Source of the DNA: Burkholderiales bacterium 70-64
GTDB lineage: Bacteria > Pseudomonadota > Gammaproteobacteria > Burkholderiales > Burkholderiaceae_E
Length of the DNA: 64,000 nt
Direction: 5' to 3'
NCBI GenBank assembly: GCA_001898645.1
Contig: MKUQ01000056.1
Location: 311-64,310 of the forward strand
The notes under the pieces were generated by a model. The model had not been told where the DNA came from. It saw only the letters and a program-made list of their open reading frames with translations, and did no database searches. Of the stretch, positions 47,803 to 56,558 are shown piece after piece (the first letter of the stretch is position 1; each line of letters starts with the position of its first letter). The position numbers were made by a program, and so were the translations under genes.

Positions 47803-49803
47803 ATGATCGCCGAATTGGGTCAGTTCGCGCTGGCGCTGGCGCTGGCGGTGTCGCTCGCGCTGGGCGTGCTGCCGATGCTGGGCAGCACCATGCGCGGGCC
47901 CGCCGGCGCGCGCCTGATGGCGGTGGCGCGCCCGGCCGCGGTGGTGCTGATGGTGCTGGCCATGCTCGCCTTCGCCTCGCTCGCCGCGCTGTTCGTCGGC
48001 AACGACTTCAGCGTCGCGCTGGTGGCCACGCACTCCAACCTCCAGCTGCCGCTGCACTACCGGGTGGCAGCCACCTGGGGCTCGCATGAGGGATCGATGC
48101 TGCTGTGGGTGCTGATCCTGTCGTTCTGGACCGGCGCCGTGGCGATGTACTCGGGCTCGCTGCCTACGGTGCTGCGCGCGCGCATCCTCTCCATCATGGG
48201 CCTGGTCGGGGTCGGCTTCCTGCTGTTCCTGCTGTTCACCTCCAACCCCTTCGAGCGGCTGCTGCCGCCCGCCGCCGACGGCCGCGATCTCAATCCGCTG
48301 CTGCAGGATCCCGGCATGGTGTTCCACCCGCCGCTGCTCTACATGGGCTACGTCGGCCTGTCGGTGGCCTTCGCGTTCTCGGTGGCCGGCCTGATCGGCG
48401 GACGCTTCGACGCCGCCTGGGCGCGCTGGGCGCGCCCATGGACGACGGTGGCCTGGTGCTTCCTCACCCTGGGCATCGCGCTCGGCTCGTTCTGGGCCTA
48501 CTACGAGCTGGGCTGGGGCGGCTGGTGGTTCTGGGATCCGGTGGAGAACGCCTCGTTCATGCCGTGGCTGATCGCCACCGCGCTGGTACATTCGCTGTCG
48601 GTGGCCGAGAAGCGCGGCACCTTCCGCAGCTGGACGGTGCTGCTGGCCATCCTCGGCTTCAGCCTGAGCCTGCTCGGCACCTTCCTCGTGCGCTCGGGCG
48701 TGCTCACCTCGGTGCATGCCTTCGCCACCGACCCGGCGCGCGGCGTGTTCATCCTCGCCTTCCTCGCCATCGTCATCGGCGGCTCGCTGCTGCTGTTCGC
48801 CTGGCGCGCGCCGGCCATCGGCAACGGCCCGGGGTTCGCGCTGGTGTCGCGCGAATCGCTGCTGCTGGCCAACAACGTGCTGCTGCTGGTGGCGATGTCG
48901 GCAGTGCTGCTGGGCACGCTGTATCCGCTGGTGCTCGATACGCTGCAGATGGGCAAGATCTCGGTCGGGCCGCCCTACTTCGACGCGGTGTTCTATCCGC
49001 TGATGGCGCCGGCGCTGTTCCTCATGGGGGTCGGTCCGCTGGCGCGCTGGAAGCGCGCCGAGCTGCCCGACCTGTACGCGCGCCTGCGCTGGGCGCTCGC
49101 GGTGGCGGTCATCGCCGCGCTGCTGCTGCCGCTCACCGTGGGCGGCTTCCGGCCGATGACCAGCCTCGGCCTGTTCTTCGCGCTGTGGATCGCCGCCTGC
49201 GTCGCGGTGGCCGTGCGCGACATGCTGCGCGGCGCCGACGGACGGCTGTCGCTCGCCCGCATCGGCCTGCATCCGGCCAGCGCCTGGGGCATGCACTTCG
49301 CGCACCTCGGCGTGGCGGTGTTCGTCGCCGGCGTCACGCTGGTCACCGGCTATTCGAGCGACCGCGAGCTGCGCATGGAAGTCGGCCAGCGCATCGAGCT
49401 CGGCGGCTACGACATCCGCTTCGTCGGGCTCGAACCGGTCACCGGCCCCAACTACGATGCCACGCGCGGCCGTTTCGAGGTCCGCCGCGCCGGCGGCGAC
49501 GCTGCGGCTGCGCCGATCGCCATCCTTTCGCCCGAGAAGCGCATCTACCGCGCCACCGGCCAGCCGATGACCGAGGCCGCCATCGACCGCAGCCTGCTGC
49601 GCGACGTCTACCTGTCGATGGGCGAGGCGCTCAGCGCCACCGCCTGGGTGGTGCGCGCGCACGTCAAGCCCTTCGTCGACTGGATCTGGCTCGGCTGCGT
49701 GCTGATGGCCATCGGCGGCTTCGTGGCGGCAGTCGACCGGCGCTACCGGCGCCGCGCCATCGAGCAGCGCGCGCAGGCCCTGCCGGGCGGGCAGGCGGCA
49801 TGA
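47803..49803 (+). CDS. ccmF: Haem lyase subunit CcmF
   Basis: 666 residues from the ATG at 47803, preceded by AGGAG. A large multi-spanning protein with the WWD-type motif WGGWWFWDPVENASFMPWL and haem-ligand His such as those in FHPPLLYMGYVG and ALVHSLSVAEKRG. A large periplasmic domain lies near the C-terminus (about 510-620). It ligates haem to apocytochrome c together with CcmH and CcmI. Its stop overlaps a 13-codon minicistron. Confidence 0.96.
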   Translation: MIAELGQFALALALAVSLALGVLPMLGSTMRGPAGARLMAVARPAAVVLMVLAMLAFASLAALFVGNDFSVALVATHSNLQLPLHYRVAATWGSHEGSMLLWVLILSFWTGAVAMYSGSLPTVLRARILSIMGLVGVGFLLFLLFTSNPFERLLPPAADGRDLNPLLQDPGMVFHPPLLYMGYVGLSVAFAFSVAGLIGGRFDAAWARWARPWTTVAWCFLTLGIALGSFWAYYELGWGGWWFWDPVENASFMPWLIATALVHSLSVAEKRGTFRSWTVLLAILGFSLSLLGTFLVRSGVLTSVHAFATDPARGVFILAFLAIVIGGSLLLFAWRAPAIGNGPGFALVSRESLLLANNVLLLVAMSAVLLGTLYPLVLDTLQMGKISVGPPYFDAVFYPLMAPALFLMGVGPLARWKRAELPDLYARLRWALAVAVIAALLLPLTVGGFRPMTSLGLFFALWIAACVAVAVRDMLRGADGRLSLARIGLHPASAWGMHFAHLGVAVFVAGVTLVTGYSSDRELRMEVGQRIELGGYDIRFVGLEPVTGPNYDATRGRFEVRRAGGDAAAAPIAILSPEKRIYRATGQPMTEAAIDRSLLRDVYLSMGEALSATAWVVRAHVKPFVDWIWLGCVLMAIGGFVAAVDRRYRRRAIEQRAQALPGGQAA

Positions 49804-49841
49804 GCGGCATCTCCACGCACGGCACGGAGCCGCGGCGATGA
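49800..49841 (+). CDS. Possible 13-codon minicistron linking ccmF and ccmG
   Basis: ATG at 49800 overlaps the ccmF stop (ATGA) and its own stop overlaps the ccmG ATG at 49838 (again ATGA), encoding MSGISTHGTEPRR. The frame differs from ccmG, so it is not an N-terminal extension. Both overlaps suggest a relay that keeps ribosomes moving from ccmF into ccmG. A peptide function is not supported. Confidence 0.4.
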   Translation: MSGISTHGTEPRR

Positions 49842-50371
49842 GGGCGGCACGCTTCCTCGTCCCGCTGGCCATCTTCGCCGTGCTCGCATGGTTCCTGATG
49901 AAGGGGCTCGAGCGCGATCCGCGCGAGATCCCCTCGCCCCTCATCGGCAAGCCCGCGCCGGCGTTCTCGCTGCCGCTCACGCACGACCTGCAGCGCACCT
50001 GGTCGCCGCAGGCGCTGCGCGGACAGGTGTGGCTGCTCAACGTCTGGGGCTCGTGGTGCGCCGCCTGCCAGGTGGAGCATCCGCTGTTCAACGATCTCGC
50101 CAGGAGCGGCACCGTGCCCATCGTCGGCCTGGCCTGGAAGGACATGCCCGAGAACTCGATCGCCTGGCTCGCGCGGCTGGGCAATCCGTACGCGGTGGTG
50201 GTCAGCGACGTCCCGGGCCAGGTCGGCATCGACTACGGCGTCTACGGCGCCCCCGAGACCTTCCTCGTCGACAAGGACGGGGTGATCCGCTTCAAGCACG
50301 TCGGCCCGGTCACGCGCGAGCTGCTGCAGACCACGCTGCTGCCCATGGTGCGGCAGCTGCAGGGCTCGTGA
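49838..50371 (+). CDS. ccmG: Periplasmic thiol-disulfide protein CcmG/DsbE
   Basis: 177 residues with an N-terminal membrane anchor (RFLVPLAIFAVLAWFLM). The thioredoxin active site is WCAAC at residues 73-77, in NVWGSWCAACQVEHPLF, with cis-Pro in YGVYGAPETFLVDK. It reduces the haem-binding cysteines of apocytochrome c. The stop overlaps a GTG start for ccmH (GTGA). Confidence 0.95.
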   Translation: MRAARFLVPLAIFAVLAWFLMKGLERDPREIPSPLIGKPAPAFSLPLTHDLQRTWSPQALRGQVWLLNVWGSWCAACQVEHPLFNDLARSGTVPIVGLAWKDMPENSIAWLARLGNPYAVVVSDVPGQVGIDYGVYGAPETFLVDKDGVIRFKHVGPVTRELLQTTLLPMVRQLQGS

Positions 50372-51063
50372 GGGGCGCGGTGGGCATGGCGCCGGGCGGA
50401 TTCGCGACCGCGTGGCGGGCGGCGGCCGCGGCGCTCCTGCTGGCGCTGGCCGCTCCGGCCGGCGCTGCGGCGGCAACGGCAACGGCGGCATCGACGGCGC
50501 CACCTGCATCGACATCGTCACCTGCATCGGCGACGGCATCGACATCAGCGGCGGAATCGGCATCGACGGCGGCGCCCGCAACGAGCCCGACCGCTCCCTC
50601 GGCGACAGCCCCCGCGGCGACCTCCTCCACCGACGCAGCCGGCCCGGCAGGTGTCCCGGTCACCTCGATGGTGAGCGGTCCCACCGACATCGGCATCCTG
50701 GCCGATCCGGCCCAGCGCGCCCGCTACCAGCACCTCGCCGGGCAACTGCGCTGCCTGGTCTGCCAGAACCAGACGCTGGCCGACTCCAACGCCGAGCTGG
50801 CGGCCGACCTGCGCCTGCAGGTGGAGAAGATGATCGTCGCCGGCCGCAGCGACGACGAGATCAAGAGCTACCTGGTCGATCGCTACGGCAACTTCGTCCT
50901 CTACCGGCCGCCGATGCAAGAGAGCACCTGGCTGCTGTGGCTGGGCCCGTTCGCCCTGCTGGCGATCGGCGTGCTGGTCTGGTGGCGCGCGCAGCGCCGC
51001 GCCCGGCCGGCCGCCGAGACAACGACCGACCTCGAGCGTGCACGTCGCCTCCTGGGCGACTGA
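50368..51063 (+). CDS. ccmH: Cytochrome c maturation thiol protein CcmH
   Basis: 231 residues from the GTG at 50368 (GTGA overlap with ccmG); an ATG at 50386 is an alternative, giving 225. A signal peptide is followed by an unusual low-complexity Ala/Ser/Thr/Pro linker of about 65 residues, absent from typical CcmH. The core domain has the redox LRCLVC motif (Cys129 and Cys132) in QLRCLVCQNQTLADSNAELA, and a C-terminal membrane helix (STWLLWLGPFALLAIGVLVW). CcmH works with CcmG to present reduced apocytochrome. Last gene of the operon. Confidence 0.93.
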   Translation: MRGAVGMAPGGFATAWRAAAAALLLALAAPAGAAAATATAASTAPPASTSSPASATASTSAAESASTAAPATSPTAPSATAPAATSSTDAAGPAGVPVTSMVSGPTDIGILADPAQRARYQHLAGQLRCLVCQNQTLADSNAELAADLRLQVEKMIVAGRSDDEIKSYLVDRYGNFVLYRPPMQESTWLLWLGPFALLAIGVLVWWRAQRRARPAAETTTDLERARRLLGD

Positions 51064-51316
51064 ATGCCTCTTCCTTCTTCCAGGCTCCTTCGTTCGCCGC
51101 TTGGCGCTCGAGTTGGTGCGGTCGCGGCAGTCGGCGGGCGGCCGCTCAGGCACCGTGGGTGGTGTTCGAGCCGCAGGAGGAATCGGTGCTCGCAGCGCAG
51201 ACGAGTGCGGTGTTTGCAACAACGAGGGAGCTGACGCTCGCGTGAAGCATGGCGTTCGCACGCATCGGCACGACACAGGCACCGGGGCCGTTGCCTGCAA
51301 ACACCGTTACGCTGCC

Positions 51317-51557
51317 GGCAAAGGCGCGGGCCGCCCGGGGCCGGCGCGCCTGTGCGCAGCCGAGAAGCGCAGCAGCACCGGCGGCGCGCGCAGCGCGCTT
51401 CGTACTTCTGACTCGCGGCGCCCTGTCCGAGCGCAGCTCGCGTAGCGAGCGCAGCGAGTTGCGCCGCGCCAGCCGGTGCTGGAGCATCGCAGGGAACCCC
51501 CCGCGCAGCGGGGGGCAAGCACCGGTGCGCCGGCCCCGGGCGGCCCGCGCCTTTGCC
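51317..51557. repeat. Long palindromic intergenic element, copy B
   Basis: The outer stem is a perfect 31-bp inverted repeat, 51317-51347 against 51527-51557. Within it are a 9-bp stem of agcaccggc (51374 onward) with its complement ending at 51480, the 84-nt core at 51384-51467 shared with the element at 57-140, and a C5/G5 hairpin at 51497-51515. The gap 51064-51652 holds no credible gene; this element fills most of its second half. A fragment of the outer arm recurs at 35831-35849. Confidence 0.8.
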
Positions 51558-51652
51558 CGCGCAAACCGAAGCACGCGCACACCGCAGCCCGCCGGCCGCC
51601 ACGCGCACCGCCTGTGGCAACATGCCCGATCCGCATCCGGAGAGCCCGCGCC

Positions 51653-52654
51653 ATGAGCCTGCCCCCGATCCTGAAGAACGCCCTGCGCCTGCCGGTCGTC
51701 GGAGCGCCGCTGTTCATCATCTCGAACCCCGACCTGGTGATCGCGCAGTGCAAGGCCGGCATCGTCGGCGCTTTCCCGGCCCTCAATGCGCGTCCGGCCG
51801 AGCAGCTCGAGGAGTGGCTGCAGCGCATCCGCGCCGATCTGGCCGAGCACGATCGCCTGCATCCGGAACGGCCCGCTGCGCCGTTCGCGGTCAACCAGAT
51901 CGTGCACCGCTCCAACGACCGCCTCGAGCACGACCTGGCGCTGTGCGTGAAGTACCGGGTGCCGGTCGTGATCACCTCGCTCGGGGCTCGCACCGACGTC
52001 AACGACGCGATCCACTCCTACGGCGGCATCGTGCTGCACGACGTCATCAACGACACCTTCGCGCGCAAGGCCATCGACAAGGGCGCCGACGGCCTCATCG
52101 CAGTGGCCGCGGGCGCGGGCGGCCACGCCGGCGGCCATTCGCCGTTCGCCCTGGTGCAGGAGATCCGCGCCTGGTTCGACGGCCCGCTGCTGCTCTCGGG
52201 AGCGATCGCCACCGGCCGCTCGGTGCTCGCCGCGCAGGCCATCGGCGCCGATCTCGCCTACATCGGGTCGGCGTTCATCGCGACCAGGGAAGCGCGCGCC
52301 GAAGCTGCCTACAAGCAGGCGATCGTCGACTGCTCGGCCGAGGACATCGTGTACACCAACCTCTTCACCGGCGTGCTGGGCAACTACCTGAAGCCGTCGA
52401 TCCGCGCCGCGGGCCTGGACCCCGACAATCTGCCCACCAGCGACCCCTCGAAGATGAACTTCGGCTCCGAACGCGATAAGCCCAAGGCGTGGAAGACCAT
52501 CTGGGGCTGCGGCCAGGGCATCGGAGCGGTGCACGACATCCCGGGCGCCGCCGAGCTGGTCGAACGCCTGGCGCGTGAATACCACGCGGCCTGGCAATCG
52601 CTCGCCGGCGTGCACGCGGGCTGGCAGGCCGCCGAGGCGCAGCGCGCCGCCTGA
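51653..52654 (+). CDS. Nitronate monooxygenase
   Basis: 333 residues from the ATG at 51653, with GGAGAG about ten bases upstream. The FMN-binding TIM barrel of the 2-nitropropane-dioxygenase family is clear: LPVVGAPLFIISNPDLVIAQ at the start, AVAAGAGGHAGGHSPFALV with the catalytic-site His, and SGAIATGRSVLAAQAIGADL for phosphate binding. The enzyme oxidises propionate-3-nitronate and other alkyl nitronates. Some family members have other roles, so substrate is uncertain. Convergent with the PepSY operon. Confidence 0.9.
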   Translation: MSLPPILKNALRLPVVGAPLFIISNPDLVIAQCKAGIVGAFPALNARPAEQLEEWLQRIRADLAEHDRLHPERPAAPFAVNQIVHRSNDRLEHDLALCVKYRVPVVITSLGARTDVNDAIHSYGGIVLHDVINDTFARKAIDKGADGLIAVAAGAGGHAGGHSPFALVQEIRAWFDGPLLLSGAIATGRSVLAAQAIGADLAYIGSAFIATREARAEAAYKQAIVDCSAEDIVYTNLFTGVLGNYLKPSIRAAGLDPDNLPTSDPSKMNFGSERDKPKAWKTIWGCGQGIGAVHDIPGAAELVERLAREYHAAWQSLAGVHAGWQAAEAQRAA

Positions 52655-52662
52655 TCCGGTAC

Positions 52663-52713
52663 GAAGGAAGGATCCGGCGCGCGGCCGCGGAGCGCGCCCG
52701 CTACGATTCCTTC
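52663..52713. terminator. Hairpin between convergent genes
   Basis: gaaggaa (52663-52669) pairs with ttccttc (52707-52713), and gcgcgc repeats inside can pair. It follows the nitronate monooxygenase stop and reaches the stop of the small membrane protein on the other strand, so it could terminate both ways. Confidence 0.4.
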
Positions 52714-52945
52714 ATGCGTTCCGGGTCGCGGCGGCGGCGCGCCCGGCCCGCCGCCATGCCCAGCCGACGACCGCGATCGGCACGAGCAGGGCCAGCCACG
52801 ACAGCACGTCCCAGCCGTCGTCGCCGAACAGCGCGGACAGCAGCCCGACGGCGGTCGCTACGCCGAGCAGCACGGGAATGCGGAACACTTCCCGCGGCGA
52901 CTGCACGTGCTCGGTACGCATGCTCCACGGATCGCTGTGTTTCAT
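52712..52945 (-). CDS. Small two-helix membrane protein of the PepSY operon
   Basis: 77 residues from the ATG at 52945, 11 bp after the PepSY gene. Two hydrophobic segments (IPVLLGVATAVGLLSALF and DVLSWLALLVPIAVVGWAW) with a basic C-terminus. Small membrane proteins of this type commonly follow PepSY-TonB receptor gene pairs; function unknown. The reading frame fits the operon spacing and codon use. Confidence 0.7.
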   Translation of the reverse strand: MKHSDPWSMRTEHVQSPREVFRIPVLLGVATAVGLLSALFGDDGWDVLSWLALLVPIAVVGWAWRRAGRAAAATRNA

Positions 52946-52956
52946 GCCCGGGGTCC

Positions 52957-54129
52957 TCACGATCCGGATCGCTGCGCGATGGCGGCGGGTGCGGGCTGCC
53001 CACCTGCAATGACCTCCGGCACCTCGTCGCCCTCCTCGAGCGCGACCGCCTTCGGCTTGCGCAGCCACAGGTAGAGCCCGCTGCCGAGCACGACGATCGC
53101 GATCAGGTCGAGCACGGCCCAGATGATCTTCAGCGGCAGTGCGCCGTAGTCGCCGAAGTGCAGCGGCTGCGACAGGAACAGCGTCTTGACGTACCACGGC
53201 ATGTCGCGCGACGCGGTGAGCTGCCCGGTCTTGGCGTCGACCAGCGCCGGCTTGAGCAGCCGCGACGTCACGGGAGTATTGCCCTTGAGGAAGAAGGTGT
53301 AGTGATGCGGGCTCGAGAACATCGTGCCCGGAAACGCGACGATCCTGACCTCCATGTCGGGGGCCGTCGCCTGGGCGGCGCGGAACGAGGCATCGACCAG
53401 GCCGGGATCGGTCACCGGCGGCAGTCCCTTGTACGGCGCCGTCATCTCGGCCATCTGGTCCTGCTGCCAGATCCCCAGGATGATCCGGTCGAGCGTGTTG
53501 ATGGACCCGGTGATGCCGACCACCAGCAGCCAGACGACGGTGACGATGCCGAGCAGGTTGTGCAGGTCGAGCCACTTGACGCGTGCGCTGCGCCGCCTGC
53601 GCAGCGCGCCGAACTCGAGCCGGCGTGTGAACGGGTAGTACAGGACCACGCCCGAGACGATCGCCACCACCATCAGCAGGCCCATGAAGCCGAGGAACAG
53701 CGTGCCCGGCAGCCCGGCGAACATGTCGACGTGCAGCTTCAGCATGACGTACATGAAGCCTTCGTTCGTCTTCGGCTCGTCGAGCACCTTGGCGGTCCGT
53801 GAATCGACGACCACCGCATTGTTCTCGTCCGGCGGCGCATCGACCGAGCTCGCCATCGAGACGAAGGTCAGGTTCGGATGCTCCTCCCGGTCCCAGAACA
53901 TGAAGCGGATGACGTCGTTCGGGCGCCGCGCGCGCGCGGCCTCGGCGACGCTGTCCAGGCTCGCCGCCGGCGTGTCGGCGGGCATGGCCGGAGCCTCGAC
54001 GGCGCCGCTCAGATGCTCGATCTCCTCGTGGAAGATCAGCGGCAGCCCGGTCAGGCACAGCAGCAGCATGAAGACCGTGCAGATCAGGCTGCTCCACTTG
54101 TGCACCCAGGACCATGCGCGAACGTTCAT
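52957..54129 (-). CDS. PepSY-associated membrane protein (PiuB/FoxB-like)
   Basis: 390 residues with four membrane helices: about 10-30, 135-165, 190-210 and 340-362, the PepSY-TM layout. The starting WSWVHKWSSLICTVFMLLLC carries a His that, with others (e.g. KWLDLHNLLGIV, LKLHVDMFAG), may bind haem. Such proteins are thought to reduce ferric siderophores at the inner membrane. It lies 42 bp after the TonB-dependent receptor gene. Confidence 0.88.
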   Translation of the reverse strand: MNVRAWSWVHKWSSLICTVFMLLLCLTGLPLIFHEEIEHLSGAVEAPAMPADTPAASLDSVAEAARARRPNDVIRFMFWDREEHPNLTFVSMASSVDAPPDENNAVVVDSRTAKVLDEPKTNEGFMYVMLKLHVDMFAGLPGTLFLGFMGLLMVVAIVSGVVLYYPFTRRLEFGALRRRRSARVKWLDLHNLLGIVTVVWLLVVGITGSINTLDRIILGIWQQDQMAEMTAPYKGLPPVTDPGLVDASFRAAQATAPDMEVRIVAFPGTMFSSPHHYTFFLKGNTPVTSRLLKPALVDAKTGQLTASRDMPWYVKTLFLSQPLHFGDYGALPLKIIWAVLDLIAIVVLGSGLYLWLRKPKAVALEEGDEVPEVIAGGQPAPAAIAQRSGS

Positions 54130-54171
54130 CGCGTCACCTCCCCCAGCCGCGGTCGTCGACCGGCTTCACGT

Positions 54172-56421
54172 TCACAGATCGACGGTGGCCGACAGCATCA
54201 GCGTGCGCGGCGTACCCAGGAACAGGTAGCCGAAGGTCGAGACACCGTAGTAGTCCTTGTCGAGCAGGTTCTCCACGCTCAGGCGGAACAGCACCGGCTT
54301 GCCGCCGAGCCGTGCCGCATACCGCGCGCCGACGTCGAATCGGTTCCACGACGGCACTTTCAGCGTGTTGGCCGCGTCCATCCAGGTGGTGCCGGTGTGC
54401 AGCCATCGGCCGGTGAGCGTCAAGCCGGGCACGAAGCCGGTGTCCCACTCGGCGCCGATGTTGGCTTGCAGCCGCGGCACGCCGATGGCGTCCTTGTCGC
54501 GAAGGGCGGCATTCGGCGATTCGGTGATCTCGCCCTGCATGAGGGTGACGCCGCCGAGCAGGCGGACGCCGCGTACCGCCTCGCCGAACACGCTGGCTTC
54601 GATGCCGCGGTTGCGCTGCTCGCCGTTGACGGCGAAGACGTTGTTCGAGACCGAGGCGCTCGGCCTGGTCAGCTCGAACAGGCTCACCGTCGTCATCAGC
54701 CGGCCCCATTCGACCTTCGTGCCGATTTCCTTCTGCTTGGTCTTGTAGGGCGCCAGCATCTCGCCGGGATTCGCGATCGTCCCGCTCACCGGCGCGGTAT
54801 CGCCGCGCGACAGGCCCTCGATGTAGTTCGCATAGAGCGACACGTTCGGACGCAGCTTGTAGACGATGCCGACCGCCGGCGTCGTCGCGCTGCGGTCATA
54901 GAACGGCCCCGACGGTGCGCCGGTCGCGAAGTTGTAGTTCTGCGCCTCGATCCCCTGGCGGCGCACGCCCAGGGTGAGCAGCAGGCGCTCCTGCAGCAGC
55001 GACAGCGTATCGGACAGCGCGACGCTGGCCAGCTTCACGCTCAGGTACGGATACAGCGGGTTCGTGATGCCGTCGATCGCGGGCGTCGGAAAGAGCTGGC
55101 CGGTGTACAGGTTGGACTGGCCGGCCGGAAAGCCGGTGTAGAAGCCCAGCATCTGCTCCTGGTCGACCTTGGTGTAGCCCAGCGTCGCCTTGTGGCCGAC
55201 CGCCCCGGTCTTGAACGTGCCGCGCAGCCCTGCTTCGAACGACTTCGAGGTGACGTGCTGGCGCTGCCAGCCGCCGGCGAACGTATAGTCGCCGGCGACG
55301 TTCTGGATCACCGGGTTGGCGGCCACCGCGTCCCAGTTGTTCCTGCGCTGGCCGTAGCCGATGTACGCCGTGATCGCCTCGGCGAGGTCGTACTCGCCCC
55401 TCACGACGGCGGTGCCGTCCTGCGCCTGCGTCCAGCCCAGGCCCGGATAGCTGGTCGAGTTCGCGGGCACCCGCGGCACGGCGGTCAGCGTCGGCGCGAC
55501 CTGCAGCTGGCGAACCAGCCCGTCGACGTGCTGCTGCGCCCAGATCAGGTCCGCCGACACGCGCACCCGCGGCTGGTGGAAGTCGAACCCCAGCGAGCCC
55601 AGCGTCTCGCGCACCGACTGGTGGTCGATCGTCGTATCGCCTTCCCGTCCCGCGACGTTCAGCCGCATGCCGAATGCGTTGCCCGGCCCGAACCGACGCC
55701 CGACGTCCAGGTGCGCGCCGAAGATCGAGTCCGACAGGTAGCTGCCGGTCACGCGCGTCAGCGGCTCGGAACCGGCGCGCTTGGGCACGATGTTGATCAT
55801 GCCGCCGATGTTGCCGCTGGGCGGCATGCCGTTGAGCATCGCCGCCGGCCCCTTGAGCACCTCGATCTGCTCGGCCATCTCCACCGGCGTGCGCCAGTAC
55901 GGGGTCAGGCCGTACATGCCGTTGAGCGCAAAGTCCTGGCTCGAGACCGGGAAGCCGCGGATCGTGAAGTCCTCGTTGATGTTCGAGCGCGCGGTCGCCA
56001 TCCGCACCGACGGATCGACGGCCAGCACATCGGCCATGGAACGCGCCTGCTCGTTCTCGATTGTCTGGGCCGTATAGCCGGTGACGTTGAACGGCGCATC
56101 GAGCACCGGTGTGTTGCCGAGCACGCCGAGGCGCGCGCCCAAGCCGACCTGTCCGCCCGGATACGCGGGCGGCGCCTCGTCCATCGCCTCCTGGCGGCCG
56201 GTGGCCTTGATCGCGGGGAGCACCTGCGCCTCCTCCGCGGCAGGAGATGTCTGGGCCGCGGCGGGGGGCATCTGGGCCACGGGAGGCGTCTGGGCCGTAG
56301 CGACCGCACTCGCGGTCAGCAGCGCCAGGACGCCGGCCAGCTCGAGGCCGGCGATGGCAGATTCACGCCGGCGCTGCGCCGGGGCTTGCGATTCGGGAAA
56401 CGACGGGAACGAGGATGGCAT
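54172..56421 (-). CDS. TonB-dependent siderophore receptor
   Basis: 749 residues. After a signal peptide and Pro/Ala-rich stretch comes the plug domain (about 95-205: LDAPFNVTGYTAQTIENEQA, IRGFPVSSQDFALNG, VEVLKGPAAMLNGMPPSGNI-type motif), then a 22-strand barrel with LDKDYYGVSTFGYLFLGTPR near the end. It imports a ferric siderophore across the outer membrane with TonB energy. The last residues are SATVDL rather than a C-terminal Phe. A Fur-like site lies about 32-62 bases upstream. First gene of the receptor-PepSY-small protein operon. Confidence 0.92.
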   Translation of the reverse strand: MPSSFPSFPESQAPAQRRRESAIAGLELAGVLALLTASAVATAQTPPVAQMPPAAAQTSPAAEEAQVLPAIKATGRQEAMDEAPPAYPGGQVGLGARLGVLGNTPVLDAPFNVTGYTAQTIENEQARSMADVLAVDPSVRMATARSNINEDFTIRGFPVSSQDFALNGMYGLTPYWRTPVEMAEQIEVLKGPAAMLNGMPPSGNIGGMINIVPKRAGSEPLTRVTGSYLSDSIFGAHLDVGRRFGPGNAFGMRLNVAGREGDTTIDHQSVRETLGSLGFDFHQPRVRVSADLIWAQQHVDGLVRQLQVAPTLTAVPRVPANSTSYPGLGWTQAQDGTAVVRGEYDLAEAITAYIGYGQRRNNWDAVAANPVIQNVAGDYTFAGGWQRQHVTSKSFEAGLRGTFKTGAVGHKATLGYTKVDQEQMLGFYTGFPAGQSNLYTGQLFPTPAIDGITNPLYPYLSVKLASVALSDTLSLLQERLLLTLGVRRQGIEAQNYNFATGAPSGPFYDRSATTPAVGIVYKLRPNVSLYANYIEGLSRGDTAPVSGTIANPGEMLAPYKTKQKEIGTKVEWGRLMTTVSLFELTRPSASVSNNVFAVNGEQRNRGIEASVFGEAVRGVRLLGGVTLMQGEITESPNAALRDKDAIGVPRLQANIGAEWDTGFVPGLTLTGRWLHTGTTWMDAANTLKVPSWNRFDVGARYAARLGGKPVLFRLSVENLLDKDYYGVSTFGYLFLGTPRTLMLSATVDL

Positions 56422-56452
56422 GTCGGCCCATGCAGTCGATGAAGACTAGGGA

Positions 56453-56483
56453 AATGAGAATGTAGATGCGACCTATTCTCAAT
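56453..56483 (-). promoter_or_regulatory. Candidate Fur-binding region
   Basis: Inverted arms AATGAGAAT (56453-56461) and ATTCTCAAT (56475-56483) match over 8 of 9 positions, and each resembles a half of the Fur box (GAGAAT / ATTCTC). They lie just upstream of the TonB-dependent receptor start at 56421. Iron-dependent repression is expected. Confidence 0.6.
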
Positions 56484-56558
56484 CGTAGCATGGTTGGCCG
56501 ATGTGCGAAGGCCGGGAATGGGGCATCGGCACGGTGCGCGCCCTCCCGGGCGCCGGGT

